Notes: generated by a model not told the origin, from the letters alone. A stretch of DNA of 8,361 nt from Desulfocapsaceae bacterium (GCA_029934775.1 JAOZLO010000103.1:1-8361), one strand, 5' to 3'; counted from the first letter of the stretch, positions 1-6,766 are shown. Translations and numbers: made by a program.

Positions 1-96
1 CTTATTGAATACTGTAACACGGATACAGGGCAAAGCCTCTGCCTATGTGTGCTCCGACTTCACTTGTAAGATGCCGGTTACAGATCCGGCCGCCCT

Positions 97-399
97 TCAG
101 CGGCAGTTGACGGAGCAAAAAGAGAAAAACTGAGGGTATAATTCACAAAGAATGTTTGACCAGCGTTCGTTATAGGCACCACATTCGAGAGAGGTGACAT
201 CAAACGGCCCATATTTTTCACCAATCTCCTTAAAGCCTTTAAAATAACCTGTGTCACCGCTAAAAAAAAACACTGTGTCTGGGAGTTTTGGAGTTTTTGC
301 CGCCTTTTCGAAAAAGAATTTCCAGTACATTTCTATACGCTCTCTCACAGACATTTTGTTCATCACAACCACACCTTCTAAAGCAGATTGTATAGACAT
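97..399 (-). pseudogene. Fragment of a UlaG/NAPE-PLD-like metallo-beta-lactamase-fold hydrolase
   Basis: This 100-residue reading frame contains one recognisable block, roughly residues 35-83 (about nt 151-297). It has FFFSGDTGYF at 44-53, then KEIGEKYGPFD and ECGAYNERW up to residue 80. In UlaG/NAPE-PLD-type metallo-hydrolases the Asp of the GDTGY motif bridges the two active-site metals, and the GAY-x-RW segment is followed by a conserved His-Met-x-Pro-Glu motif. Here the similarity stops right after SNI (residue 83), and the His-bearing motif is replaced by unrelated residues. The N-terminal HxHxDH metal-binding motif and most of the beta-lactamase fold are also missing; the family is usually well over 200 residues. 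I read this as an internal relic of a decayed gene broken on both sides, with the ORF ends supplied by flanking DNA. A functional small protein is unlikely. The family assignment is from recognised motifs only. Confidence 0.6.
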
Positions 400-585
400 T
401 ATTTTGTTTGAATGCTGAGTATGGTCAGACTGGGTGGGGATACATGCTGCCCAACTCGAGAGAAGCCGTAAAGCCCCTCCCCCTTTTCACTCCATTTTTT
501 TTGCTCTTTCCAATCCTACCAAAACGTTTCGGTGAAACAGTTCAAATGGAATATCAGTGTTAAGATGACCCAGAGTTTTTTTGTA

Positions 586-1401
586 TTATTTTTCAGTCAG
601 TTTAGCTAAATTTGGTAAGTAGAAAAAGTTCTTCCAGGCTTCGATTCTTTCTTGAAAATATTTTGTATTGTCCGTTAGTAAAGGGTTATCCAGGTGTTTT
701 TTGTTCCAAGGACAGGCTTGCTGGCATATTTCACAGTCACCAATTCTATTTTCCATAACCGGCAGAGCCTCTGTAGGCAAATGGTCAACCTGCAATATAT
801 TTGATAGACATTTTTCTCTATTCAAGGCATAAGGTTGATCTAACGCTGCTAAGGGACAGGCTTTCTGGCATTTGTCACATTTGTGGCATCGGTTGGATTC
901 TTCTTTGGTATTATAATCAAGATCAGCGTTTGTGATAACTCCGCCAAGTGCTAAAAACGTCCCATACTTTTTTGATATAAGTAAGGAATGCTTGCCCTGC
1001 CAGCCTAAGCCTGCTCTTATTGCGGCAAGCTTTAATGGAAGAATTGATCCTTCCTCAGTAGAACTATCACAAACAATTGCCTGATATCCCTTCTGCTTTA
1101 GAAAATTCACAATTGGTTCAAGCGGTTTTACAATATCAAGAAAAAATTCTGAAAGATAGAGCCTGCTTGTTCTGCCATACCAGGGATTTGACCAGTCAGG
1201 AAGAGTTAGCCCTCCAATGTAGATACCTGCAACTATAATTGTTTTTGCCTCCGACAAAGAGAACTTTGGATCTCGTCGTCTAGAGTGACTCAATGCATAA
1301 TCTGTAAATTCGGACGCCTCTGCAAATCCTAAAACATCTATACCTGTGGAATGGGCAATATCTCTCATTTTTTCTGAACACAGTTCTTCTTTTAGTCCCA
1401 T
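586..1401 (-). CDS. QueG-like double [4Fe-4S] cluster protein (short epoxyqueuosine reductase homologue)
   Basis: This is a 271-residue cytoplasmic iron-sulfur protein of the QueG/reductive-dehalogenase-like superfamily. QueG itself is a cobalamin-dependent enzyme that reduces epoxyqueuosine to queuosine in tRNA. Visible hallmarks are an Asp at 112 (CDSS), near where QueG has its catalytic Asp, and RAGLGWQGKHSLLIS at 129-143, matching the family's GLGWxGKNTL block but with His instead of Asn. A ferredoxin-like motif follows, C172-x2-C175-x2-C178-x3-C182-P, then C198, then C223-x2-C226-x3-C230-P, enough for two [4Fe-4S] clusters. The protein ends about 40 residues after the last Cys. Canonical QueG proteins (about 350-380 aa) carry a C-terminal HEAT-like domain that is absent here, so it may be a paralogue with another electron-transfer or reductase role. 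The start is supported by GAGAGG (complement of 1411-1416), 9 nt upstream of the ATG. It appears monocistronic, lying upstream of the decayed hydrolase fragment on the same strand. The iron-sulfur fold is confident; the substrate is not. Confidence 0.8.
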   Translation of the reverse strand: MGLKEELCSEKMRDIAHSTGIDVLGFAEASEFTDYALSHSRRRDPKFSLSEAKTIIVAGIYIGGLTLPDWSNPWYGRTSRLYLSEFFLDIVKPLEPIVNFLKQKGYQAIVCDSSTEEGSILPLKLAAIRAGLGWQGKHSLLISKKYGTFLALGGVITNADLDYNTKEESNRCHKCDKCQKACPLAALDQPYALNREKCLSNILQVDHLPTEALPVMENRIGDCEICQQACPWNKKHLDNPLLTDNTKYFQERIEAWKNFFYLPNLAKLTEK

Positions 1402-1484
1402 CTTGAAATGCCTCTCATTTTTTGATCGCTCAAATGATAACTACTCATGGAGTAAGCATCCGAACTTCGCTAACCTCCGTACTT

Positions 1485-1505
1485 GTAACTGTTTACAGGG
1501 TGCCG
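1485..1505 (+). repeat. Left terminal inverted repeat of the IS66-type element
   Basis: This arm starts GTAACTG and ends GGTGCCG. It pairs with 1574-1594. As RNA, 20 of the 21 positions could pair if G-U pairs are allowed, the exception being an A-C mismatch at position 13 of the arm. Confidence 0.7.
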
Positions 1506-1522
1506 TAGATTTTTGCAGGCAG

Positions 1523-1556
1523 GCCGGTGCCACGTATAAGTCATACGTAAACCGGC
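1523..1556. repeat. Internal 12-bp hairpin inside the IS66-type element
   Basis: The arms are GCCGGT (1523-1528) with ACCGGC (1551-1556) and, inside them, ACGTAT (1532-1537) with ATACGT (1543-1548). All 12 pairs are perfect Watson-Crick. They are split by a 3x2-nt internal loop and closed by the 5-nt loop AAGTC. It may be a subterminal transposase-binding or cruciform feature of the parental IS. No U-tract follows on either strand, so it is not a convincing rho-independent terminator. Confidence 0.65.
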
Positions 1557-1573
1557 GTGACCGGGAAGAGATG

Positions 1574-1594
1574 CGGTACCCCGTGAGCAGTTAC
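1574..1594 (-). repeat. Right terminal inverted repeat of the IS66-type element
   Basis: This arm starts CGGTACC and ends GCAGTTAC. Its reverse complement begins GTAACTG and matches the left repeat at 17 of 21 positions. Confidence 0.7.
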
Positions 1595-1879
1595 CGCAAA
1601 TGTATTCAATGAGTCCAAATTCCGTGCCAGACAATTGACGGAGAATATGAAAATTTCTTAGATTTACTGCCAGACCACCAAAAATTTCTGATCTCATCAG
1701 ACCACACTCAGGTTGATGTGTCTACTACAGATCGCTAATTTCAGTTTCACATTTTTTTCAGTACTGTCCGGTGAGAATTTCGGAGTCTACGCTATCTGTA
1801 GGAGGCGACACTGACTGTTCTTTTTCGCGGCATCCTGAATATTTTGTAGTATTTTTTATATAAGGCTTCAGAAAAAAGC
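1595..1879. other. Gene-poor spacer with possible IS debris
   Basis: No convincing gene is visible between the IS66-type element and the operon promoter. The stretch is AT-rich. At 1763-1780 it holds a sequence starting ACTGTCCGGT that resembles the ends of some insertion sequences, but no partner end is seen. A compound inverted repeat pairs GTGTC (1718-1722) with GACAC (1807-1811) and CTACAGAT (1725-1732) with ATCTGTAG (1794-1801). The 8-bp part alone could arise by chance in a region this long. The reading frames crossing the area show no family I recognise. Confidence 0.4.
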
Positions 1880-1908
1880 TTGACAGAAATAAATGGCTAC
1901 TCTATTAA
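1880..1908 (+). promoter_or_regulatory. Sigma70-type promoter of the rpiR-dpp operon
   Basis: A consensus -35 box TTGACA lies at 1880-1885. It is followed after 17 bp by TATTAA (1903-1908), a 4-of-6 match to the -10 consensus. This puts the transcription start near 1914-1916, about 45 nt upstream of the regulator's start codon and inside the first palindromic operator. It is the only strong promoter-like sequence found by eye upstream of the operon. Confidence 0.6.
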
Positions 1909-1948
1909 TTATGAAACTATTATTTCATAATATTTTCATAAAATGAAA
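1909..1948. promoter_or_regulatory. Tandem palindromic operators, probable RpiR binding sites
   Basis: Two palindromes share the half-site ATGAAA/TTTCAT. Site 1 is TTATGAAA (1909-1916), a 6-bp spacer, then TTTCATAA (1923-1930), a perfect 8-bp inverted repeat. Site 2 is TTTCAT (1934-1939), a 3-bp spacer, then ATGAAA (1943-1948). Their centres are about 21.5 bp apart, close to two helical turns, so two dimers or one tetramer could bind the same DNA face. Site 1 covers the predicted transcription start, which suits repression. RpiR-family regulators typically bind AT-rich palindromes and often regulate their own operon. Binding by the adjacent regulator is inferred. Confidence 0.55.
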
Positions 1949-1961
1949 TTAAAGGGCCACA

Positions 1962-2897
1962 ATGATTAACGACAGTCTGTTTTTGCGGATCAAAAATCTG
2001 CCTCATATGACAAATGGTGAAGTCAATATTGTAAAATATTTTAAGAAAGTCCGCTCAGAGCTGGCCATGGAAGGCATTAACTCGATCAGCCAGGGAGCCG
2101 GGGTCAGTAAGGCCACGGTGACCAGATTTGTAAAAAAGATGGGCTATAAAGATTTTGCCAATTTTAAGGCTGGCCTACGCAGTGAATTGTTCTCCAATCT
2201 CGACTCTCCCTACCTTCGCTACAAGGTTCAGAAGGCCACCCAAGACGAGAAAAACCAGAATCCATGGACATGTATCGTGGAGGCTACCATAGGCGATCTC
2301 AATAATGCCCTGTCTCTGAACAGCGATAAAAAAATCACACAAGCGGCTGAAATAATTAATCAAAAAGAAGGACGGATATTTATAATGGGCCAGCTGGGCT
2401 CTCATGGTATAGCCCATTATTTCTGGCAATACCTTAATTATTTAAAGCCGGCAATTTTGCTCGACGACCATGGAGGCAGTCTATATCGACAGTTGGTGGA
2501 TATAAATAAAAATGATGTGCTGTTCGCAATCTCTTACACAGGATATGCGAAGCAGACAACCTTAACCATGGAGCATTTTCACAAAAAAGATGCCCAGGTA
2601 ATATTACTTACCGATTCGGAGACCTCACCGCCAGCCCAATGGTCTCACCTCCAATTAGTCGCTCCTACCCAATGGGAAACCCTGATCATGAGTCGCTGCT
2701 CCTGCCTGATGGTGGTGGAGGGAGTTTTGTCGGCCATGACCAGAACCAGCAATGACAGGAGCCAAAAACAGGTGGAAGAGACCAGGCGTCTAGCCGATGA
2801 GTTCGATGTTTTTACGGTCAAACAGGATAGGTCCTTGCAGCGGGAAGAATTAGACCCGAAAGAGATCGGAAGTAACAGAAGGAAATCCAGATGCTAG
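1962..2897 (+). CDS. RpiR/MurR-family transcriptional regulator (HTH + SIS domain)
   Basis: A 311-residue cytoplasmic DNA-binding regulator. The N-terminal RpiR-type helix-turn-helix spans about residues 37-70 and contains the family signature around GVSKATVTRFVKKMGYKDF (47-65). The C-terminal SIS domain (about 125-260), which in this family binds phosphorylated sugars, shows MGQLGSHG (142-149) and FAISYTG (188-194). Ser147, Ser191 and Thr193 are the likely phosphate contacts, by analogy. A basic tail after about residue 285 lies beyond the SIS core. The ATG is preceded by AAAGGG (1951-1956) 5 nt upstream. The gene sits directly behind tandem palindromes and overlaps the DppB-like permease gene by 7 bp (ATGCTAG), so it is co-transcribed and probably translationally coupled with the transporter. 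Its likely role is autoregulated local control in response to a sugar phosphate. Family is near certain; ligand and sign of regulation are inferred. Confidence 0.92.
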   Translation: MINDSLFLRIKNLPHMTNGEVNIVKYFKKVRSELAMEGINSISQGAGVSKATVTRFVKKMGYKDFANFKAGLRSELFSNLDSPYLRYKVQKATQDEKNQNPWTCIVEATIGDLNNALSLNSDKKITQAAEIINQKEGRIFIMGQLGSHGIAHYFWQYLNYLKPAILLDDHGGSLYRQLVDINKNDVLFAISYTGYAKQTTLTMEHFHKKDAQVILLTDSETSPPAQWSHLQLVAPTQWETLIMSRCSCLMVVEGVLSAMTRTSNDRSQKQVEETRRLADEFDVFTVKQDRSLQREELDPKEIGSNRRKSRC

Positions 2898-3811
2898 CTT
2901 ATATTATCAGACGTATGTTTCAAGCTGTAGCAATCTGTCTGGTCATCTCGGCCATGAGTTTTTTTATGCTTTTTCTCAATACCGATCCTGCTTTGATGCT
3001 GCTGCCTCCCGAGGCAGAGGTGGCGGACATTGCGGCCTTTAAAAAACAGATGGGACTCGATCGCCCGGTTCTTATTCAATACAAGGACTTTCTTGGGCGA
3101 GTTGTGTTCCATGGTGATTTTGGCCAGTCTTTTGTTTACAAGGTTCCAGCCGTACAGCTTATCATGGAAAGATTTCCTGCCACTCTACGCCTGGCTCTGG
3201 CTGCTATAGTTTTTATAAATTTGGTGGCCATCCCTGTAGGGGTGATCTCTGCAGTCAAAAGAGGCTCCTTCGTAGATAATATTTTCACCTTTTTCGCCCT
3301 CATGGGCCAGGCTATGCCCCTATACTGGCTGGGCATCATGTTAATCATCATCTTCGGGGTATGGTTGCGCTGGCTACCTATATCCGGCAGTGACAGTTTT
3401 GCCCATCTGATTCTACCTGCCATCACCCTGGGTTCCTGGATTCTCCCGGTAAATATGCGCCTGGTACGTTCGGGCATGCTGGATGTTCTTAATAAGGACT
3501 ATATCCGCACCGCCAGAGCAAAAGGACTGCCCGAGTGGCTGGTGTTAGGCAAGCACGCTTTCAAAAACGCCATTTTACCTTTAGTGACTGTAATCGGCAT
3601 GCAACTTGGCCTGCTTTTAGGAGGAGCTGTAGTGACTGAAACTGTTTTTGCATGGCCAGGCATGGGTCAGCTGGTATTGGATTCCATCCATATGGGTGAC
3701 TACCCTGTTGTCCAGGCCGTTGTGGTTGTCTTTGCTGTCTGCGTTGTAGTAGGCAATCTTGTCGCTGATATCCTCGCTGCCTTGATTGACCCCCGCATAC
3801 GTTTAAACTAA
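2891..3811 (+). CDS. dppB: Peptide-type ABC transporter permease, DppB/OppB-like
   Basis: A 306-residue inner-membrane subunit of a peptide/opine/nickel-type importer. It begins with the family-typical MLAYIIRRMFQAV and has about six hydrophobic segments, near residues 10-29, 100-121, 132-158, 172-192, 228-250 and 272-298. A large periplasmic loop lies between the first two and contains DRPVLIQYKDFLGRVV (57-72) and GDFGQSF (75-81). The cytoplasmic EAA loop that docks on the ATPase is visible at 203-230 (DYIRTARAKGLP, then HAFKNAILP). The ending IDPRIRLN matches the DppB C-terminus. Length is normal. AGAAGGA (2878-2884) upstream supports this ATG, which overlaps the regulator's stop codon. The dpp-style name marks family position only; dipeptide specificity is not implied. 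It pairs with the DppC-like subunit to form the channel. Confidence 0.93.
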   Translation: MLAYIIRRMFQAVAICLVISAMSFFMLFLNTDPALMLLPPEAEVADIAAFKKQMGLDRPVLIQYKDFLGRVVFHGDFGQSFVYKVPAVQLIMERFPATLRLALAAIVFINLVAIPVGVISAVKRGSFVDNIFTFFALMGQAMPLYWLGIMLIIIFGVWLRWLPISGSDSFAHLILPAITLGSWILPVNMRLVRSGMLDVLNKDYIRTARAKGLPEWLVLGKHAFKNAILPLVTVIGMQLGLLLGGAVVTETVFAWPGMGQLVLDSIHMGDYPVVQAVVVVFAVCVVVGNLVADILAALIDPRIRLN

Positions 3812-3827
3812 AGAGATTATAATAATC

Positions 3828-4733
3828 ATGATAAAACCAGCTCTCAGTCAAAGTTTCAGTATCTCATCTCATCCTTCATCCACAATCCGAACTCTAAAGC
3901 GTTTGTGGCATCTTCGCTTAGGAATTCTTGGCTCCTTGCTGATCTTATGCCTGGTGACTACCGCCCTGTTCACACCCTGGCTTGCTCCAAATGACCCGTA
4001 CACACAAGATATCACCCAGCGTTTACTGCCCCCATTCTGGATGGAAGGCAGCAGTTCTGATCATTTTCTGGGTACTGATCACCTGGGGCGAGATCTTTTG
4101 AGCAGAATTATGTATGGCACCAGAATTTCGCTGGTGATTGGCCTGTCAGCGGTGGTACTTCAGTTGATACTTGGTGTGGGGTTGGGAGTTTTAGCCGGTT
4201 ACTATCGCGGCCGTGTAGACTCGGCCATCTCTTTTATTGTTAACGCCATGATGAGCTTTCCTTTCATTCTCCTGGCCCTGACCCTGGTGTCAGTACTGGG
4301 GGCCAGTCTACAAAATATAATCATCGCCCTGGGACTCACAGGATGGCCCGTATACACACGGGTGACTCGCATAGAAACAATCAAACTGAATGAACAGGAG
4401 TTTATATTGGCTGCCCATTCTCTGGCTTATTCCTCATGGCGTATCATAACCAGACATGTTTTACCCAATATGTTGCCGACCTTACTTGTGCTTTCCACAG
4501 TAGAAGTGGCCCGATCCATCATCCGAGAATCACTTTTGAGTTTTTTAGGTCTAGGCATTCAGCCACCCACACCTTCCTGGGGGGTAATGCTGGCTGAAGG
4601 ACGAGACTATATGCTCATGCATTGGTGGCTTGCAGCTTTTCCAGGCCTGGCAATCTTCATGGCTGCTCTGGGTATAAATCTTTTAGGCGATGCTTTACGT
4701 GATTATACTGACCCCCACCTGAGGAAATATTGA
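3828..4733 (+). CDS. dppC: Peptide-type ABC transporter permease, DppC/OppC-like
   Basis: A 301-residue second channel subunit. It has a cytoplasmic N-terminus, a first membrane helix at about 31-50, the family motif around HFLGTDHLGRDLLSRIMYG (79-97), further helices near 101-124, 132-157, 160-178, 212-235 and 265-288, and an EAA loop at 191-214 (EFILAAHSLA to HVLPN). The region LSFLGLGIQPPTPSWGVML (237-255) and the terminal LRDYTDPHLRKY are classic DppC features. The start follows the previous stop by 16 bp. Its ribosome binding site is weak (AAGAG at 3811-3815, 12 nt away), so expression may depend on coupling to the upstream gene. Its TGA overlaps the next gene's ATG by one base. Family is confident; substrate is unknown. 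Confidence 0.93.
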   Translation: MIKPALSQSFSISSHPSSTIRTLKRLWHLRLGILGSLLILCLVTTALFTPWLAPNDPYTQDITQRLLPPFWMEGSSSDHFLGTDHLGRDLLSRIMYGTRISLVIGLSAVVLQLILGVGLGVLAGYYRGRVDSAISFIVNAMMSFPFILLALTLVSVLGASLQNIIIALGLTGWPVYTRVTRIETIKLNEQEFILAAHSLAYSSWRIITRHVLPNMLPTLLVLSTVEVARSIIRESLLSFLGLGIQPPTPSWGVMLAEGRDYMLMHWWLAAFPGLAIFMAALGINLLGDALRDYTDPHLRKY

Positions 4734-5731
4734 TGGCATCTAAAATGACAGATGATCCTATGCTACAGGTAGAGGGCCTCAAAATGCACTTCCCCATAAT
4801 CAAAGGAGTGGTGAGACGACAGGTAGGAAGTGTATTTGCAGTCGACGGTGTGAATTTTCATATAAATAAAGGTGAAACTTTAGGTCTTGTTGGTGAATCG
4901 GGCTGCGGCAAAACCACAGTGGGACGATGTCTCATCGGGCTGTATCGTTCGACCGCCGGATCAATCATTTTTGAGGGCCGGGAGGTAATCAACCAGTCGC
5001 GCAAAAAGATGGTAACCTTACGAAGGCGCATGCAGATGATATTCCAGGATCCCTATTCATCCTTGAATCCACGGATGCGAGTGAGAGATATAATAGGTGA
5101 AGTCCTGAAAGTACATGGGCTGGTAGAGCCCAAAAACAAAACACAAAGAATAGCTGAGCTGCTTGATCAGGTAGGTTTGAAGTCCGATTTTGCTGCTCGC
5201 TACCCCCATGAATTTTCCGGCGGCCAAAGGCAGCGTATTGGCATCGCTCGAGCATTGGCCATGGAACCAAGGATACTTGTGGCCGACGAGCCTGTAAGTG
5301 CTCTGGACGTTTCCGTCCAGGCTCAGGTCATTAATTTATTGGAACGGCTTAAGCAAGATCTTAACCTTTCTATGTTGATGATTTCCCACGATTTAAGCGT
5401 AGTTGAGCACGTTGCAGACCGAATTGCTGTAATGTATTTAGGTAAAATTGTTGAAACTGGTTCAGATCGTGATCTTTATAACAACCCTCACCATCCCTAT
5501 ACCCATGCACTTTTGGAAGCCATCCCTCAACCAAGGGCAGGCGGCAGAGCCCGACGTCAATCCCGCAAACTTTTGGGAGGTGATGTACCAAGCCCTATCG
5601 ACCCACCCCGGGGCTGTTATTTTCACCCCCGCTGTCCCCGGGTGGAGGATCAATGTAAAAGAGACAACCCGCCAATGGTGGAAGTATCCCCGGGTCACGT
5701 GGTGAGCTGCTTTTTTCCAGGAAAGAAATGA
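4733..5731 (+). CDS. dppF: Peptide-type ABC transporter ATP-binding protein, DppF/OppF-like
   Basis: A 332-residue cytoplasmic ATPase powering the importer. Walker A is GESGCGKTT (54-62), the Q-loop is IFQDP (Gln105), the ABC signature FSGGQ (161-165), Walker B ILVADE (181-186, catalytic Glu186), the D-loop SALD (189-192) and the switch His219 (SHD). The C-terminal oligopeptide-transporter extension starts at [11 protein letters not shown] (251-261) and carries cysteines 295, 301, 308 and 326, the pattern reported to bind an iron-sulfur cluster in some Dpp/Opp ATPases. The nearby [15 protein letters not shown] is typical of the F-type partner. I chose the ATG at 4733: GAGGAA (4721-4726) is 6 nt upstream, and the in-frame TTG one codon earlier is less suitable. 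Start and previous stop overlap as TGATG. All catalytic motifs are intact. Confidence 0.94.
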   Translation: MASKMTDDPMLQVEGLKMHFPIIKGVVRRQVGSVFAVDGVNFHINKGETLGLVGESGCGKTTVGRCLIGLYRSTAGSIIFEGREVINQSRKKMVTLRRRMQMIFQDPYSSLNPRMRVRDIIGEVLKVHGLVEPKNKTQRIAELLDQVGLKSDFAARYPHEFSGGQRQRIGIARALAMEPRILVADEPVSALDVSVQAQVINLLERLKQDLNLSMLMISHDLSVVEHVADRIAVMYLGKIVETGSDRDLYNNPHHPYTHALLEAIPQPRAGGRARRQSRKLLGGDVPSPIDPPRGCYFHPRCPRVEDQCKRDNPPMVEVSPGHVVSCFFPGKK

Positions 5732-6726
5732 TGAATCAGAAAACCACAGAGCAGACATTGTTAAGTATAAAGAATCTTTCCACCTATTTTCATACCCCCG
5801 AAGGAGTGATTAGAGCAGTGGAAGGGGTAAATTTTGACATTCTAAAAGGCGCCTGCCTGGGAGTGCTTGGTGAATCAGGGTGCGGTAAATCAGTTACAGC
5901 ACTTTCCATAATGCAGCTTATTCCAAGTCCACCTGGTGAAATTTCCAGTGGATCAATTCAGTTTGCAGGTAAAGATCTATTAAGGTTTTCTTCCAGACAG
6001 ATGCGCAGCATCCGAGGAAAAGAGATTTCGATGATTTTTCAGGAGCCAATGACATCACTCAACCCTGTCTACACCGTAGGAAACCAGATAGGAGAGACCT
6101 ATCGAATACATGAGGGGTTGGATGCTCGACAAGCCAAAGAAAAATCAATTGAGATGCTGAGTCTGGTTGGGATTCCCTCACCTCAAAAGAGAGTGGACGA
6201 ATACCCCCATCAATTGTCTGGAGGAATGCGCCAGAGGGTCATGATTGCCATGGCCATAGGCTGTCAACCAAAACTGTTAATTGCTGATGAACCTACCACA
6301 GCTCTGGATGTCACCATCCAGGCCCAGATTCTTGATTTAATGGCAGGCCTCCAGGAGGAGATGGGCATGTCCATCATGATGATCACCCATGACCTCGGTG
6401 TGATTGCAGAAATCAGCGACAAGGTAGTAGTGATGTACGCAGGCCAGGTGGTGGAGCAAAGTTCAATTGATGAGCTATTCAAACATCCCTTGCATCCCTA
6501 CTCCCGGGGACTGTTGAACTCTATCCCCAAACTGGGAGATAAATTTGTACGTGGTAAACAACCCTTGCGGGAAATATCAGGTCAGGTACCCGATCTGATT
6601 AATTTACCTTCAGGCTGCCTGTTTGCATCACGCTGCCCAAAGGTAGAAAAAAAGTGCTTGGAAAATGTACCTCAGTTAATTGAGATTGCTCCAGGACATG
6701 ATGTCAGGTGCTGGCTGGCAGGATAG
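5728..6726 (+). CDS. dppD: Peptide-type ABC transporter ATP-binding protein, DppD/OppD-like
   Basis: A 332-residue second ATPase, expected to form a heterodimer with the DppF-like subunit. Walker A is GESGCGKS (48-55), the Q-loop IFQEP (Gln105), the signature LSGGM (163-167), Walker B LLIADE (183-188, Glu188), the D-loop TALD (191-194) and the switch His221 (THD). The [10 protein letters not shown] and [12 protein letters not shown] wording is typical of the D-type subunit. The C-terminal extension ([11 protein letters not shown], 253-263) ends with Cys297, 303, 310 and 328, in exactly the spacing of the partner ATPase. The start codon overlaps the upstream TGA (ATGA), and AGGAAAG (5719-5725) serves as ribosome binding site. 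A second ATG immediately follows and could be used instead. Order in this operon is F then D, the reverse of E. coli dppBCDF. Confidence 0.94.
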   Translation: MMNQKTTEQTLLSIKNLSTYFHTPEGVIRAVEGVNFDILKGACLGVLGESGCGKSVTALSIMQLIPSPPGEISSGSIQFAGKDLLRFSSRQMRSIRGKEISMIFQEPMTSLNPVYTVGNQIGETYRIHEGLDARQAKEKSIEMLSLVGIPSPQKRVDEYPHQLSGGMRQRVMIAMAIGCQPKLLIADEPTTALDVTIQAQILDLMAGLQEEMGMSIMMITHDLGVIAEISDKVVVMYAGQVVEQSSIDELFKHPLHPYSRGLLNSIPKLGDKFVRGKQPLREISGQVPDLINLPSGCLFASRCPKVEKKCLENVPQLIEIAPGHDVRCWLAG

Positions 6727-6752
6727 TTCGGGAAATTATTATTTAAAAACAC

Positions 6753-6759
6753 AAGGAGG
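6753..6759 (+). promoter_or_regulatory. Strong Shine-Dalgarno fixing the start of the binding-protein gene
   Basis: AAGGAGG lies 7 nt before the ATG at 6767. It selects this start over in-frame upstream start codons that would overlap the ATPase gene. It is the best ribosome binding site in the operon and suits a binding protein needed in excess over the membrane subunits. Confidence 0.8.
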
Positions 6760-6766
6760 AGAAAAA

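Larger units (their letters stand above)
1485..1594. mobile_element. IS66-type MITE or internally deleted IS66 remnant (110 bp)
   Basis: The element is bounded by 21-bp imperfect terminal inverted repeats at 1485-1505 and 1574-1594. The outer ends read GTAACTG and CAGTTAC, and the arms agree at 17 of 21 positions, all four differences being transitions. IS66-family elements are known for IRs of about 20-27 bp starting with GTAA, so the ends fit that family. The internal 68 bp cannot encode a transposase or the accessory TnpA/TnpB proteins, so any movement would need a full-length IS66 acting in trans. The usual 8-bp target duplication is not seen: left flank CCGTACTT, right flank CGCAAATG. 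This points to an old copy with decayed flanks or to a deletion product. It lies 83 bp upstream of the start of the QueG-like gene and could influence its promoter. Family membership is from memory of IR rules, not from a database match. Confidence 0.6.

Noticed and set aside
73..104. Two small GC-rich hairpins (GCCGG/CCGGC at 73-90; GCCGC/GCGGC at 89-104)
   Set aside because: Only 5-bp stems, mutually exclusive and without a U-tract; expected by chance.
526..538. GTTTC/GAAAC hairpin downstream of the QueG-like gene as terminator
   Set aside because: Five weak base pairs and no T-run in the correct position for minus-strand transcription.
1434..1462. Promoter for the QueG-like gene (TATCAT on the minus strand, complement of 1434-1439)
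   Set aside because: A decent -10-like hexamer but no -35-like sequence at 15-18 bp; too weak to annotate.
1485..1594. Retron, attC site or group II intron interpretation of the folded 110-bp region
   Set aside because: No reverse transcriptase or integrase gene nearby and no intron domain V; the GTAA...TTAC ends fit IS66 better.
103..1642. Shared word GRCARTTGACGGAG at 103-116 and 1629-1642
   Set aside because: Twelve of 14 bases match but similarity does not extend to either side, so a true repeat is not supported.
1346..1697. Small reading frames across the IS66-type element on both strands (88 and 75 codons)
   Set aside because: They run through the inverted repeats and, in one case, into the QueG-like gene antisense; no recognisable domain or good ribosome binding site.
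4730..4732. TTG start for the DppF-like gene
   Set aside because: The next codon is ATG with better spacing from GAGGAA, so 4733 is preferred.
6680..6766. Longer N-terminal extension of the solute-binding protein starting inside the ATPase gene
   Set aside because: The extension lacks a ribosome binding site and would bury the signal peptide; AAGGAGG 7 nt before 6767 and the MKK-type signal peptide fix the start there.
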